In this document: in pieces, positions 26,091 to 36,058 of the stretch
Position numbering within the stretch: the stretch's first letter is position 1
Layout: every line of letters begins with the position of its first letter
From: Shewanella hafniensis
Lineage (GTDB): Bacteria; Pseudomonadota; Gammaproteobacteria; Enterobacterales; Shewanellaceae
Assembly (NCBI RefSeq): GCF_019655335.1
Contig: NZ_BPFD01000025.1
Location: 1 to 55,355, forward strand
Reading direction: 5' to 3'
Length of the DNA stretch: 55,355 bases
The notes under the pieces: model-generated
The model's database searches: none
Told to the model about the DNA's origin: nothing
What the model saw: the letters and a program-made list of their open reading frames with translations, nothing else
Position numbers and translations under genes: made by a program

Positions 26091-28310
26091 CTAAAGCTGT
26101 GGATAGGCCGCAAAGGTCTCACGTTTTTCGAGCCAAGGCTGACAGAGTCCTGACTGCAATTCAGCTAACCGCATCGGTTTATTGATGGCGTAACCTTGGG
26201 CATAGTCGACGCCTAAAGCTTGTAGTTTTCGGCCAATATCTTGGGATTCGACAAATTCGGCAACCACATCAAAGCCCATATCTTGGCCAAGTTGGCAAAT
26301 CGACTTAACAATCGCCTGATCCGCACTGTCTTCGCAGATGTTCACTACAAATTGACCATCTACCTTCACAATGTCCACATTAAGGCGCTTAAGGTAGGCA
26401 AAGCTAGAAAAACCAGCCCCAAAGTCATCGAGGGCTAACTTGCAATTGAGCGGGCGCAATATATCGAGTAACTTTGTCGCTTGATCGAGCTGACTCACGG
26501 CTGCGGTTTCAGTGATTTCGATGCAAAGCTTGTCCACCAGCTCAGGTTCGGCCATCAAACGCATTTCTAGCCAGTTCATAAACTCATGGTCGCCCAAAGA
26601 CGTCGCCGACAAATTCACCGATACTAGGTCCAATTGCTGCCAGATATCTAAATGGCAACCGCCCCACTTGAGTAAATTATCGATCACCCACAAGTCGACC
26701 TTAGAAGCTAAGTTGTATCGCTCGGCGGCGGGTAAGAAAATGGCGGGAGACACTATAGTGCCGTTAGTCTGCACCATGCGCAGTAGGATCTCTAAATGCA
26801 GACCTGACTCCTCACGGTTTAATGGCACTATGCTTTGAAAATAAAGCTCAAATTGATTTAACGCGAGTGCGCCAACGATATCCACCGACGCCATCATCTC
26901 GGTATAGAGACGGTTCATTTTAGGATCGCTCGCACTGTATAAATGCCAGCCATTGCGACCTTGATCCTTCGCCAAGCGACAAGCTGCATCGGCCTGACTC
27001 ATCACGGTATAAATGTCGGCGGCTTTTTTATTTAACTTGGCAATCCCCATACTGACACTGACATTGTGACTACGGCTTTCCCAAATAAACTCATGCTTCG
27101 CCAATTGGGTACAGATACGTTTAGCAATTTGTTTCACCGATTCCACATTGCAGTAATGCATTAAGATACCAAATTCATCGCCTCCTAAACGGGCAACAAT
27201 ATCGCCCTTACGCACGAGCTGTTTTAAGCGCAATGCCACTTGGCACAGCAGCTTATCGCCTGCCTGATGGCCACTGATATTGTTGATGACTTGGAATTGG
27301 TCTAAATCGAGAAACGCCACACATATTGGCATGTCGTCGTGGGCGTACAGCAGATTTTCTAATAGGGCTTCGAAATGTAACCGATTGGGCAATCCTGTGA
27401 GCGCATCATAATTGGCATGGAAGGACAGTTCATCGGCTAGGCGATACTTTTCACTGACATCTTCGGCAATCATGACTAAGGTATCTTTATCGCCACTGAT
27501 CTGGCTAAAGCTGAGTTTCAACCAAGCCAATTGATGGATAGATTTTAAGGGTAACTCACACCAAGCGTGACCGAGTACACCTTCTCGTACCACATGTAAG
27601 GTATCGGTGAGCATGGCATGCTCTTCCTCACGTACCATGTCGAATAAGTCATAACCATGTTGGATTGGTAGCGTTTGCAGGGCGACTTTATTGAGCATAG
27701 TCAATTGATCATGCTTATCTAGCAAGGCACAGGCTAAAGGTAGCTGATTGAAGACTTCACAATATTTATGCTCACTGGCGAGCATGCTCAGGGCGATGCG
27801 CGTCAGTTCCATCGCCGAGCCAATCATCACAGCGGCGTGATTAAATTCCTGAATAAACTCTTCGCTCCATTCGCAACACTCAGAGCAATTCACCGCGCCC
27901 AGCGCGATACGCGTTTCGCCAAATACCACAGGCGGCAATACCAATAAACTTTTGACGTCCCAATCTCTTAATAGCGTTCGCTCGGCCTGTGCATCGGCGG
28001 GTAAGGTATTCACATCGGGCAGATTTAATAGTCTTGGGGTACGAACGAGTGAGCGAAAAAATGGCATGCGCGCTAAGGGCCAAACTCGAGTTTGCTGGCC
28101 TTTAGCAAATTGGGGTTTTAGATACAAATTACGCGTGCGTAAACGATCCAGAGACTGGCTGCCCGTCAATACAAATACCCCATCACAATGCAGTTGCAAT
28201 GTGATGGTCTCAAGTGCTCGGTCAACATTTTGCTCTAAGGTTTCTAGTGGAGACTCACTAAAAATACTCACTAAGGCCTGTTGGAGTGGATTTGCTAAAC
28301 CTACTGACAT
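26091..28310 (-). CDS. GAF-PAS-GGDEF-EAL cyclic-di-GMP signalling protein
   Basis: This 739-residue soluble protein has an N-terminal GAF domain (about 10-170), a PAS-like domain (about 195-295), a GGDEF domain with intact GGDEF and an inhibitory-site RKGD exactly five residues before it, and a C-terminal EAL domain. The EAL motif reads EIL (LEILLRM), while other catalytic elements are present (VNLSATSL, CIEITETA, DDFGAGFSS, IVKVDGQFV). It could therefore both make and degrade c-di-GMP. The GAF domain has several cysteines (NCSECCEW near 140), possibly a sensing element. There are no membrane segments. ATG 28310 is preceded at some distance by AAGGAAG. Confidence 0.93.
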   Translation of the reverse strand: MSVGLANPLQQALVSIFSESPLETLEQNVDRALETITLQLHCDGVFVLTGSQSLDRLRTRNLYLKPQFAKGQQTRVWPLARMPFFRSLVRTPRLLNLPDVNTLPADAQAERTLLRDWDVKSLLVLPPVVFGETRIALGAVNCSECCEWSEEFIQEFNHAAVMIGSAMELTRIALSMLASEHKYCEVFNQLPLACALLDKHDQLTMLNKVALQTLPIQHGYDLFDMVREEEHAMLTDTLHVVREGVLGHAWCELPLKSIHQLAWLKLSFSQISGDKDTLVMIAEDVSEKYRLADELSFHANYDALTGLPNRLHFEALLENLLYAHDDMPICVAFLDLDQFQVINNISGHQAGDKLLCQVALRLKQLVRKGDIVARLGGDEFGILMHYCNVESVKQIAKRICTQLAKHEFIWESRSHNVSVSMGIAKLNKKAADIYTVMSQADAACRLAKDQGRNGWHLYSASDPKMNRLYTEMMASVDIVGALALNQFELYFQSIVPLNREESGLHLEILLRMVQTNGTIVSPAIFLPAAERYNLASKVDLWVIDNLLKWGGCHLDIWQQLDLVSVNLSATSLGDHEFMNWLEMRLMAEPELVDKLCIEITETAAVSQLDQATKLLDILRPLNCKLALDDFGAGFSSFAYLKRLNVDIVKVDGQFVVNICEDSADQAIVKSICQLGQDMGFDVVAEFVESQDIGRKLQALGVDYAQGYAINKPMRLAELQSGLCQPWLEKRETFAAYPQL

Positions 28311-28509
28311 GAAAAGTGACTTCCTTACCTAAAAATCCATTTAAGGTATTATCGACGTATATTGAGTATAGGCTCACAGTGAATTAAACGTCTGCTTGAG
28401 TCGTAAATTAGCCGATAAATTCAACAACTAGATTAACGCTCAAAGACGCTAACCGTCAAAGTGTTCCCTGAGATAATCCGTGTTGAGCCCCACAAAGGAC
28501 GATAAACCG

Positions 28510-29055
28510 ATGCAACAAAGGCTATTTCTCGGCTTCGCGCCTACCGCTGCACAAAGGGCAAGGCTGAGTGATTTACAGCAACAACTGCTTTGCCACCTTA
28601 ATCCTGAGGCGAAAGCAGTGAGTGTCAACAATATGCATTTAACGCTCTGCTTTCTAGGGCAAGTGGACGACGATCAACGTATCTCCCTCCTTGATGCACT
28701 TGACCGCTTAGCTAAGCCAAGATTCAGTGTTCGACTTAACCAGTTCGATTTATGGCCTAATGCCCAAGTCTGTTGCTTAAAAGCCGATGAAGTTGATCCG
28801 CCGTTAACGCAATTAGCTAAGCAGACGCAAGCAATAGCAGGCCGCCTGCAATTACATAGCAGTGAACACCACTTTTGCCCGCACATTAGTTTATTTAGGA
28901 AGGCCAAACAATGGACACGAGATGAGCCAGCGTTATTGCAACTCAAGGAGATGAATACGCTAACGTTAACGCCCGAACATTTGTATTTATATCATTCAAA
29001 AAGCACAAGCACGGGTGTGGAATACCACATCCTAGATTCTTGGACGCTCGGTTAG
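28510..29055 (+). CDS. thpR: RNA 2',3'-cyclic phosphodiesterase (2H family)
   Basis: This 181-residue 2H phosphoesterase has two catalytic HxTx-type motifs: HLTLCFLG (about 40) and HISLFRK (about 129). ThpR (formerly LigT) opens 2',3'-cyclic phosphates on RNA and shows 2'-5' RNA ligase activity in vitro. ATG 28510 with AAAGGA upstream begins the usual QQRLFLGF start. An earlier ATG at 28480 adds ten unlikely residues. It is divergent from the GGDEF/EAL gene. Confidence 0.9.
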   Translation: MQQRLFLGFAPTAAQRARLSDLQQQLLCHLNPEAKAVSVNNMHLTLCFLGQVDDDQRISLLDALDRLAKPRFSVRLNQFDLWPNAQVCCLKADEVDPPLTQLAKQTQAIAGRLQLHSSEHHFCPHISLFRKAKQWTRDEPALLQLKEMNTLTLTPEHLYLYHSKSTSTGVEYHILDSWTLG

Positions 29056-29070
29056 CGTCAATTAAAAACA

Positions 29071-29098
29071 AAAAAGCCCGAGTATTAACTCAGGCTTT
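29071..29098. terminator. Terminator between thpR and the Sel1/TPR gene
   Basis: AAGCCCGAGT (29074-29083), loop ATTA, ACTCAGGCTT (29088-29097). The better T run (TTTTTTGTTTTTAA) lies on the minus strand, so it primarily ends the minus-strand gene; it may also act for thpR. Confidence 0.85.
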
Positions 29099-29177
29099 CC
29101 AATTTATCATTATATGCATCAACTAAAGCGCGAATAAACCAACAGGGCTTACTTTAAGGGCTCCAATAACCAATGCC

Positions 29178-29957
29178 TTATTCGAGTAAGCGTAAGGTTT
29201 CGCGATACGCACGCTTTTGCTCGTAGGTTTGTAAGCGCTGCATAAACTCATCTGTCTTGGTCATTTCGGCACTCATCTTTAACGCTTCTATCGCTTTTTG
29301 CTGCGTCGAAATTGCCGCACCAAAATCGCCGACTTCGGCATAAGCCGCCGCCAGATTATCTAAATTTGTCGGATCGTTTTCATTCACTTTGAGTAACTTT
29401 AAGGATAACTCGACCGCTTTATTGCCATCGCGATACTCAGCTTCTGGGCAAGTCGCTAAAATCCACGCCACATTACCTAAGGCAACATCATCACCCACTT
29501 GGGAAAATTGCTCGACCGCTTTACCACAATTACGTTGCACACCATCGCCGCCAGAAGCATAAATAAAACCTAAACGAAATTGTGCCCAACGACTGCCCTG
29601 CTCACTCAAGGCTCGATACCAATGCTCGGCCACGGATAAGTCACGCTTGATCAATTGGCCTTCAAAAGACAGGTCGGCTAAGGTTTGCTGGGCTTTTTCA
29701 TGTTGCTGCTCGGCGGCAAGTGAAATCCAATGCAAACCAGAGGGCACTTCTTGCTCCACAAAACGCCCAGAGAGATACATTAATCCCAGCAGAAATTGGG
29801 CATCAGCGTCGCCTTGTTCTGCCGTCACCTGAATATGCACAAACTTACTAGCTGCGAGTTCGGCAGCAGGCTGCGGGATAGAAAATGCGTGCGCCGCAGA
29901 GCTCAGCCCAATCGTTAAGCTTAAACCTGCACCTAAAACCCATAATCTGTATTTCAC
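29178..29957 (-). CDS. Exported Sel1/TPR-repeat protein
   Basis: This roughly 259-residue protein has a signal peptide (WVLGAGLSLTIGLSSAAHA) and Sel1-like repeats (GDADAQFLLGLMYLSGRFV, EHWYRALSEQGSRWAQFRLG), followed by TPR-like repeats (NLDNLAAAYAEVGDFGAAIS). Such proteins are periplasmic or envelope scaffolds; the partner is unknown. GTG 29957 (VKYRLWVLG) is preferred over ATG 29990 because GAGAGG sits at normal spacing and the signal peptide then has a normal n-region. Confidence 0.85.
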   Translation of the reverse strand: MKYRLWVLGAGLSLTIGLSSAAHAFSIPQPAAELAASKFVHIQVTAEQGDADAQFLLGLMYLSGRFVEQEVPSGLHWISLAAEQQHEKAQQTLADLSFEGQLIKRDLSVAEHWYRALSEQGSRWAQFRLGFIYASGGDGVQRNCGKAVEQFSQVGDDVALGNVAWILATCPEAEYRDGNKAVELSLKLLKVNENDPTNLDNLAAAYAEVGDFGAAISTQQKAIEALKMSAEMTKTDEFMQRLQTYEQKRAYRETLRLLE

Positions 29958-30387
29958 TTGCTTACCTCTCTTAAAAGCGACTGCCCTCAAAGTTAGCCAG
30001 AATTAACCCCATAAGTCGAGTCTAAATACACACAAACCTCAGGATAATGGGGGAAGTTGAAGCAAATGAGCAGCTAATTTCAGCTGTGAAACATCTTCAA
30101 CTGTCATTTAGTGGCCTGTTTTATCCATAATCTATAATAAAACGGCTTAATTAAACTGGTAAGATGTGATTAACTCGACAGAGTTAAGTGAATCCAGCGA
30201 GTTTCATATCGATTTAGTTGACTTAAATCACTAAAGTAGCAAAATAAGCTCTAATTTTAGATGGTTAATTGCATTTATTCACTTATTCTAAACTAAGACT
30301 TCCATCAAGTTTTTGTGAGTTTAATTGACGTAAAATGCTTATTTAGAATACTCTTACTTTCGTTTTAATCAATCGAGGAACACCAAC
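29958..30387. other. crp upstream region with candidate CRP sites
   Basis: About 400 AT-rich bases between divergent genes. Two half-good CRP-like motifs are seen by eye: TGTGAAACATCTTCAA (30085-30100) and TGTGATTAACTCGACA (30165-30180), against consensus TGTGA-N6-TCACA. A TATAAT hexamer at about 30133 lacks a good -35. No gene is visible. CRP autoregulation is known in E. coli; here it is inferred only. Confidence 0.45.
30325..30352 (+). promoter_or_regulatory. Candidate crp promoter
   Basis: TTGACG (30325-30330), 16-base spacer, AATACT (30347-30352), giving a start near 30359 and a leader of about 30 bases before the crp ATG with its GAGGAA ribosome site. TGTGA at 30314-30318 directly abuts the -35, which would suit repression by CRP itself. 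Confidence 0.5.
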
Positions 30388-31023
30388 ATGGCTCTGATTG
30401 GTAAGCCAAAACCTGATCCAATTTTGGAATGGTTTTTATCACACTGTCACATTCATAAGTACCCTGCAAAGAGCACTCTTATCCATGCTGGTGAAGACTC
30501 AGATACCCTTTATTACATAGTAAAAGGTTCTGTAGCGGTATTGATTAAAGATGAAGAAGGTAAGGAGATGATCCTTTCTTATCTGAATCAAGGTGACTTT
30601 ATCGGTGAACTAGGTTTGTTTGAAGAACAAGCCGAACGTACCGCTTGGGTTCGTGCTAAGCAAGCTTGTGAAATCGCTGAGATTTCATATAAGAAATTCA
30701 GACAGTTAATTCAAGTTAACCCTGAAATTCTGATGAAGCTGTCTGCACAAATGGCCTATCGCCTACAAAGTACCAGCCAGAAAGTGGGTAACCTTGCATT
30801 CTTAGACGTTGCAGGCCGTATTGCTCAAACTCTATTACATCTGGCTAAACAACCTGATGCGATGACACACCCTGATGGCATGCAGATTAAGATCACTCGT
30901 CAAGAGATAGGCCAAATCGTTGGCTGTTCACGGGAAACTGTGGGTCGTATCTTGAAGATGTTAGAAGAACAGAATTTGATCCAAGCTCATGGTAAGACAA
31001 TCGTGGTATACGGTACCCGTTAA
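30388..31023 (+). CDS. crp: Cyclic AMP receptor protein
   Basis: This 211-residue global transcription factor is almost collinear with E. coli CRP. The cAMP-binding beta roll contains GELGLFEE and ERTAWVRAK; the C helix contains [19 protein letters not shown]; the recognition helix is [11 protein letters not shown]. In Shewanella CRP, rather than FNR, is known to control much of anaerobic respiration, which makes it relevant to the ttr locus in this window. ATG 30388 follows GAGGAAC. A strong terminator follows at 31062-31091. Confidence 0.98.
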   Translation: MALIGKPKPDPILEWFLSHCHIHKYPAKSTLIHAGEDSDTLYYIVKGSVAVLIKDEEGKEMILSYLNQGDFIGELGLFEEQAERTAWVRAKQACEIAEISYKKFRQLIQVNPEILMKLSAQMAYRLQSTSQKVGNLAFLDVAGRIAQTLLHLAKQPDAMTHPDGMQIKITRQEIGQIVGCSRETVGRILKMLEEQNLIQAHGKTIVVYGTR

Positions 31024-31061
31024 GTTAGTCTTCAGCTTGATTTAAGCCTGCCTTATTAAAG

Positions 31062-31091
31062 TGGCCTAGAATAAATTCTAGGCCATTTTTT
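31062..31091 (+). terminator. Rho-independent terminator after crp
   Basis: TGGCCTAGAAT, loop AA, ATTCTAGGCCA followed by TTTTTT: an 11-bp perfect stem, very close to the start of the next gene. Confidence 0.93.
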
Positions 31092-31105
31092 ATTGGAGAG
31101 CTCAA

Positions 31106-31453
31106 ATGAAACGGCTGTTTTTAATCTGTTTTTTCAGCCTATTCACGCTGGTGCATCCAATAATCTTGCATGCCGAACCTATTGAATTAGAACATTATCA
31201 AGCCAAGGCACTCGTCAACTCTGGGCAAATACTATCCTTAAACGGTACACTCTCCATAGTTAATCAGTTTTGCCAAGGTGAACTAATTGATGCTCATCTC
31301 TATCAAGAAGATCATAAATGGCGCTATGATTTGCAAATCAAAGTTCAGCGTGGCCAAATCGTCAATCTCAGTATTGATGCAACTAATGGTCAAGCCGATC
31401 ACTCAATAGCATTACCGAGCGAATGTCGAAAACATGAAACTGTTACTCGTTGA
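31106..31453 (+). CDS. Small exported PepSY-like protein
   Basis: This 115-residue protein has a signal peptide (LFLICFFSLFTLVHPIILHA) and a PepSY-like domain (ALVNSGQILSL, then LYQEDHKWRYDLQI and GQIVNLSIDATNGQ). PepSY proteins often sit beside two-component systems and may inhibit proteases or modulate a sensor in the periplasm. ATG 31106 follows TTGGAGAG. Its end overlaps the response-regulator start by 20 bases, so the three genes form one operon. The function here is inferred. Confidence 0.8.
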   Translation: MKRLFLICFFSLFTLVHPIILHAEPIELEHYQAKALVNSGQILSLNGTLSIVNQFCQGELIDAHLYQEDHKWRYDLQIKVQRGQIVNLSIDATNGQADHSIALPSECRKHETVTR

Positions 31454-32108
31454 AGATAACCCTATGCTAGTCACCGAGCTGGAGAAACAACTCAAACTCG
31501 CTGGCTATGTGACCGATATTACTGACAAAGCGCTTGAAGCCGATTATCTGATCAAAGAAACCCAATACGATTGCGTGATCTTAGATATCGGCTTGCCCGA
31601 CGGCAACGGCCTCGAACTACTCGAAGGCTGGCGTAATCAAGGGATCAGCACTCCTGTCATCATGCTGACCGCCCGCAGCCAATGGCATGAAAAAGTCGAA
31701 GGCTTTAATGCCGGCGCCGACGATTACTTAGGCAAACCTTTCCACGCGCAGGAATTACTGGCCCGTATTCAAGCCCTTATCCACCGTGCCCATGGCCGTT
31801 TAAATACTTCTAGCAAGCAATTGAGCTATGGCGGCGTGATCTTAGATGAAGCCGAGCAAACGGTAAAAGTGGCAGACCAATTGTTTGAGCTAACGGCGAT
31901 GGAATTCAGGCTGTTAAAAATCTTCCTGATGTCGCCTAAGAAGCTGTTATCTAAGACACAACTTACCGATAAGCTGTATCAGTTTGACGATGAAAAAGAG
32001 AGTAATGTGGTCGAGGTTTATGTAACCCACTTACGCAAGAAATTAGGCAAAACCGCTATCGAAACCCGCCGCGGCCAAGGTTATATCTTCCACGGCATTA
32101 TTGAATGA
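31434..32108 (+). CDS. phoP: OmpR-family response regulator, PhoP-like
   Basis: This 224-residue regulator has acidic residues ED at 7-8, Asp51 in CVILDIGLPDGNG as phospho-acceptor, a TAR motif (LTARSQW) and Lys101 in LGKPFHA, followed by a winged-helix DNA-binding domain (ETRRGQGYIF at the end). Overall it resembles PhoP (ADDYxxKPFH context). The ATG lies inside the preceding PepSY gene without a clear ribosome site, suggesting translational coupling. The stop overlaps the kinase start as ATGA. The name PhoP is by resemblance; the signal sensed is unknown. Confidence 0.85.
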   Translation: MKLLLVEDNPMLVTELEKQLKLAGYVTDITDKALEADYLIKETQYDCVILDIGLPDGNGLELLEGWRNQGISTPVIMLTARSQWHEKVEGFNAGADDYLGKPFHAQELLARIQALIHRAHGRLNTSSKQLSYGGVILDEAEQTVKVADQLFELTAMEFRLLKIFLMSPKKLLSKTQLTDKLYQFDDEKESNVVEVYVTHLRKKLGKTAIETRRGQGYIFHGIIE

Positions 32109-33433
32109 TCTCAATCCGCACTAAGCTCAGTTTATGGTTAACGGGCTTACTGGTAATAGGCACAGTCATTGGGCTCATCTTGTTTGAGTCCATGCTGCGT
32201 CAGGCGTTTCATGATTCTATTATCAATCGCTTAGAAGAAGATCTCGAACATATTATGTTGGCAACCCATATTCACGATGGGGACATCAGCATAGATCAAA
32301 GCCAGCTTTCCAGTTTCTACAAGCCCGCCTATTCAGGCCGCTATTTCCAGCTTAACCTGCCCAATGAAGTCATTCGCTCCCGCTCCCTGTGGGATATGCA
32401 GTTAGATATCGAGCCACTCGCGCCAAATCAAACCCGTGTCTGGCAAGCTAAAGGCCCTAAAAATAACGATATGCAGCTGTTATCACTGGGGCTAAATTCC
32501 AGTAGCGCCAATGTCAGCGCCACCTTAACTGTTGCCCAAGATTTGAGTATCGGCAGACGCGTGTTTAGCGAAGTCTATGGCACTAAGCTGGGGATCAATC
32601 TGGCGATGTTGGTGGCGATGATCGCGGGGATCTTCCTGATCCTACGCCAATCCTTTAAGCCAGTTAAGCATATTCAGCACGCGCTTTCGCGGCTAAGAGA
32701 AGGCGAAATTAACGCGCTGGAGCTGAATAATATCCCGCCAGAAGTGCAGCCACTCGCTAAGACTTACAACGAGTTACTCGAGTACACCGCCAAGCAAATT
32801 GAGCGTAGCCGCAATAACTTAGGCAACTTAAGCCATGGGCTTAAAACCCCGCTGGCTGTGATGCAGCAACAGGTCGAAGCCCTTGGCCTTAAAGATCCCG
32901 AAACCGCCATTGCCTTGCAGCAACAGCTGGATTCTATCCACAAGATGGTCGAGCGCAAACTGGCGGCGGCAAGGATTACAGGCGATATGCTTCCCGCGGC
33001 GCAATTAGTAATCCCAAGGGATTTACACAGCCTAGCCAACACCTTAAACAAGGTTCACCGCAATAAAACCATCGAATGTGATTTCGAACTCGACCCTAAT
33101 ATTATCAGGCTGCCGATCCACAGGGAAGATGGCATGGAGCTTTTAGGCAATCTGCTGGACAACGCCTTTAAATGGGCCCAGAGCCGAGTCAGCATTCAGC
33201 TATCACGCCAACAGGAGCGTCTCAGCCTTTGTATCGATGATGATGGTCCGGGGGTTGCCGATGATGAACTCGATAAGCTCACCCAAAGAGGCACGCGATT
33301 AGATGAGTCTGTCATGGGGCACGGCTTAGGCTTGTCGATAGTGAAGGAAATTGCCGAGCAATATGAGATTGAGCTTAAGTTTAGCCACAGCACTCGCTTA
33401 GGTGGACTGAGGATCGAACTGATCTTCAGTTAG
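32105..33433 (+). CDS. phoQ: Sensor histidine kinase, PhoQ-like
   Basis: This 442-residue inner-membrane kinase has TM1 (LSLWLTGLLVIGTVIGLILF), a periplasmic domain of about 130 residues, TM2 (LGINLAMLVAMIAGIFLIL), HAMP-like linker, H-box NLSHGLKTPLAVMQQQ (PhoQ has a very similar LKTPLAV element), N-box LLDNAFKWAQ, and G boxes DDDGPGV and GHGLGLSIVKEIA. It forms an operon with the PhoP-like gene. I do not see enough of the acidic Mg-binding surface of enteric PhoQ to claim the same stimulus. Confidence 0.85.
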   Translation: MISIRTKLSLWLTGLLVIGTVIGLILFESMLRQAFHDSIINRLEEDLEHIMLATHIHDGDISIDQSQLSSFYKPAYSGRYFQLNLPNEVIRSRSLWDMQLDIEPLAPNQTRVWQAKGPKNNDMQLLSLGLNSSSANVSATLTVAQDLSIGRRVFSEVYGTKLGINLAMLVAMIAGIFLILRQSFKPVKHIQHALSRLREGEINALELNNIPPEVQPLAKTYNELLEYTAKQIERSRNNLGNLSHGLKTPLAVMQQQVEALGLKDPETAIALQQQLDSIHKMVERKLAAARITGDMLPAAQLVIPRDLHSLANTLNKVHRNKTIECDFELDPNIIRLPIHREDGMELLGNLLDNAFKWAQSRVSIQLSRQQERLSLCIDDDGPGVADDELDKLTQRGTRLDESVMGHGLGLSIVKEIAEQYEIELKFSHSTRLGGLRIELIFS

Positions 33434-33506
33434 TCTTGCTGAAGCTGCTCAGCTTTACACACCCAGTTTGACTGCACTCTTTAATATTTCCTCTTTAATA
33501 TAATCA

Positions 33507-33538
33507 TAAAAAAACGCCATCGAAGTGATGGCGTTTTT
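33507..33538. terminator. Bidirectional terminator between phoQ-like and DUF1338 genes
   Basis: ACGCCATC (33514-33521), loop GAAGT, GATGGCGT (33527-33534), with an A run before and a T run after. It separates two convergent genes. Confidence 0.92.
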
Positions 33539-33575
33539 ATGCTCAAAATCTTAACGACGTTAGGCTTTATTCACG

Positions 33576-34379
33576 TTAAGCCTTATTCACGTTCGTACTT
33601 TCAAAAATCTTGTCGGCAGACGCTGCCACAAAGCCGGTATACAGCTCACCATTGGCCATAGGATAACGCAGCGCAAACTCATAGAAACAACTTGGGATTT
33701 CCACTGTCGCATCGGTGAATTCAACGCCAATCTTATCGGCCATAGTCGACGATTGCTCTAACAAGACTTCTGGCGAACCTTTGATCTCACCGCCTGAACC
33801 ATTGAGCACAAAGCCCGCTTGCTTCAGTGCATCATTCACTGACTCTAAAGTCTCAAAACCGTCGAGGTGATTGATAGACACAGTGAAATGGTTAGCGCGA
33901 TAACCAAAAGCCGCTACCCAAGCTGCGTATTCACTCTCAGTTAATAAGTCCTGATAGGTTTTAGCATCTAAAGACCAATGACGGCCTGAGTAAATAAAGT
34001 TGTCCGCCGTGGTCGCTGCTGCATCCACTTGGGCGATTAAGCCTTGAATAGTTTTTTGCAGTGCAGGGCTAAACTCTTCAACTAATAGCTCAGAGATAAA
34101 CACTTTAGGCTGAGTCGAGTCTGGATGTTCAAAATGCTTAGCGATCAGTTTTTTCTGTTCAAACTTATAATCACCGCAAGGTACATAACCTAGCGAAGTG
34201 AAATGCTTAGCCAGTACGTCCAAATTCACCTTAGCGATATTGAAAGTACGCAGGGCAATATGGTCGTTGATAATCGGCTTACCATGACCCAACAACGCGT
34301 GCACTTTTGCCGCAGAAGGGGTCATTTGAATATAGTCTTGCCACAGGGCGGCAAATAACGCGTTGATGTCGGTATGCAT
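33576..34379 (-). CDS. DUF1338 (HglS/YdcJ-like) VOC-fold protein
   Basis: This 267-residue protein of the DUF1338 family includes 2-oxoadipate dioxygenase/decarboxylase (hydroxyglutarate synthase, lysine catabolism). The metal-ligand context DHIALRTF (about 41) and the FTVSINHLDGFET segment (about 167) are visible. It is shorter than the roughly 450-residue HglS, and many Shewanella-type copies are short. ATG 34379 follows AAAAGGAG. It lies directly downstream of the ast genes on the same strand, but astD is followed by a hairpin, so it is probably its own unit. The substrate is not known here. Confidence 0.85.
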   Translation of the reverse strand: MHTDINALFAALWQDYIQMTPSAAKVHALLGHGKPIINDHIALRTFNIAKVNLDVLAKHFTSLGYVPCGDYKFEQKKLIAKHFEHPDSTQPKVFISELLVEEFSPALQKTIQGLIAQVDAAATTADNFIYSGRHWSLDAKTYQDLLTESEYAAWVAAFGYRANHFTVSINHLDGFETLESVNDALKQAGFVLNGSGGEIKGSPEVLLEQSSTMADKIGVEFTDATVEIPSCFYEFALRYPMANGELYTGFVAASADKIFESTNVNKA

Positions 34380-34513
34380 AAAAACTCCTTTTATTGTGCT
34401 GCGGTTATTGCTGTTATTTTGCCGCGAACACTAAATGTAACGACCTAAATGCCACTGTTGTAGCGTCACACATACCCACAGTAGAAACTCAAGTAACGTT
34501 ACTGCTTGTTATT

Positions 34514-34539
34514 AAAAAGGAAGAACATTAGTCCTTCCT
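34514..34539 (-). terminator. Terminator after astD
   Basis: On the minus strand AGGAAG (34539-34534), loop, CTTCCT (34523-34518) followed by TTTTAAT. Short stem, moderate support. Confidence 0.6.
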
Positions 34540-34588
34540 CCTCTTTCCCACATATTTTTTACCGCATAAAAGTCAAATCTCTACCCGC

Positions 34589-36052
<1,464 letters not shown>

Positions 36053-36058
36053 CTATTC

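Noticed and set aside
34492..34503. Perfect palindrome AGTAACGTTACT between astD and the DUF1338 gene
   Set aside because: Twelve bases, single copy, matching no operator I know; it may be chance.
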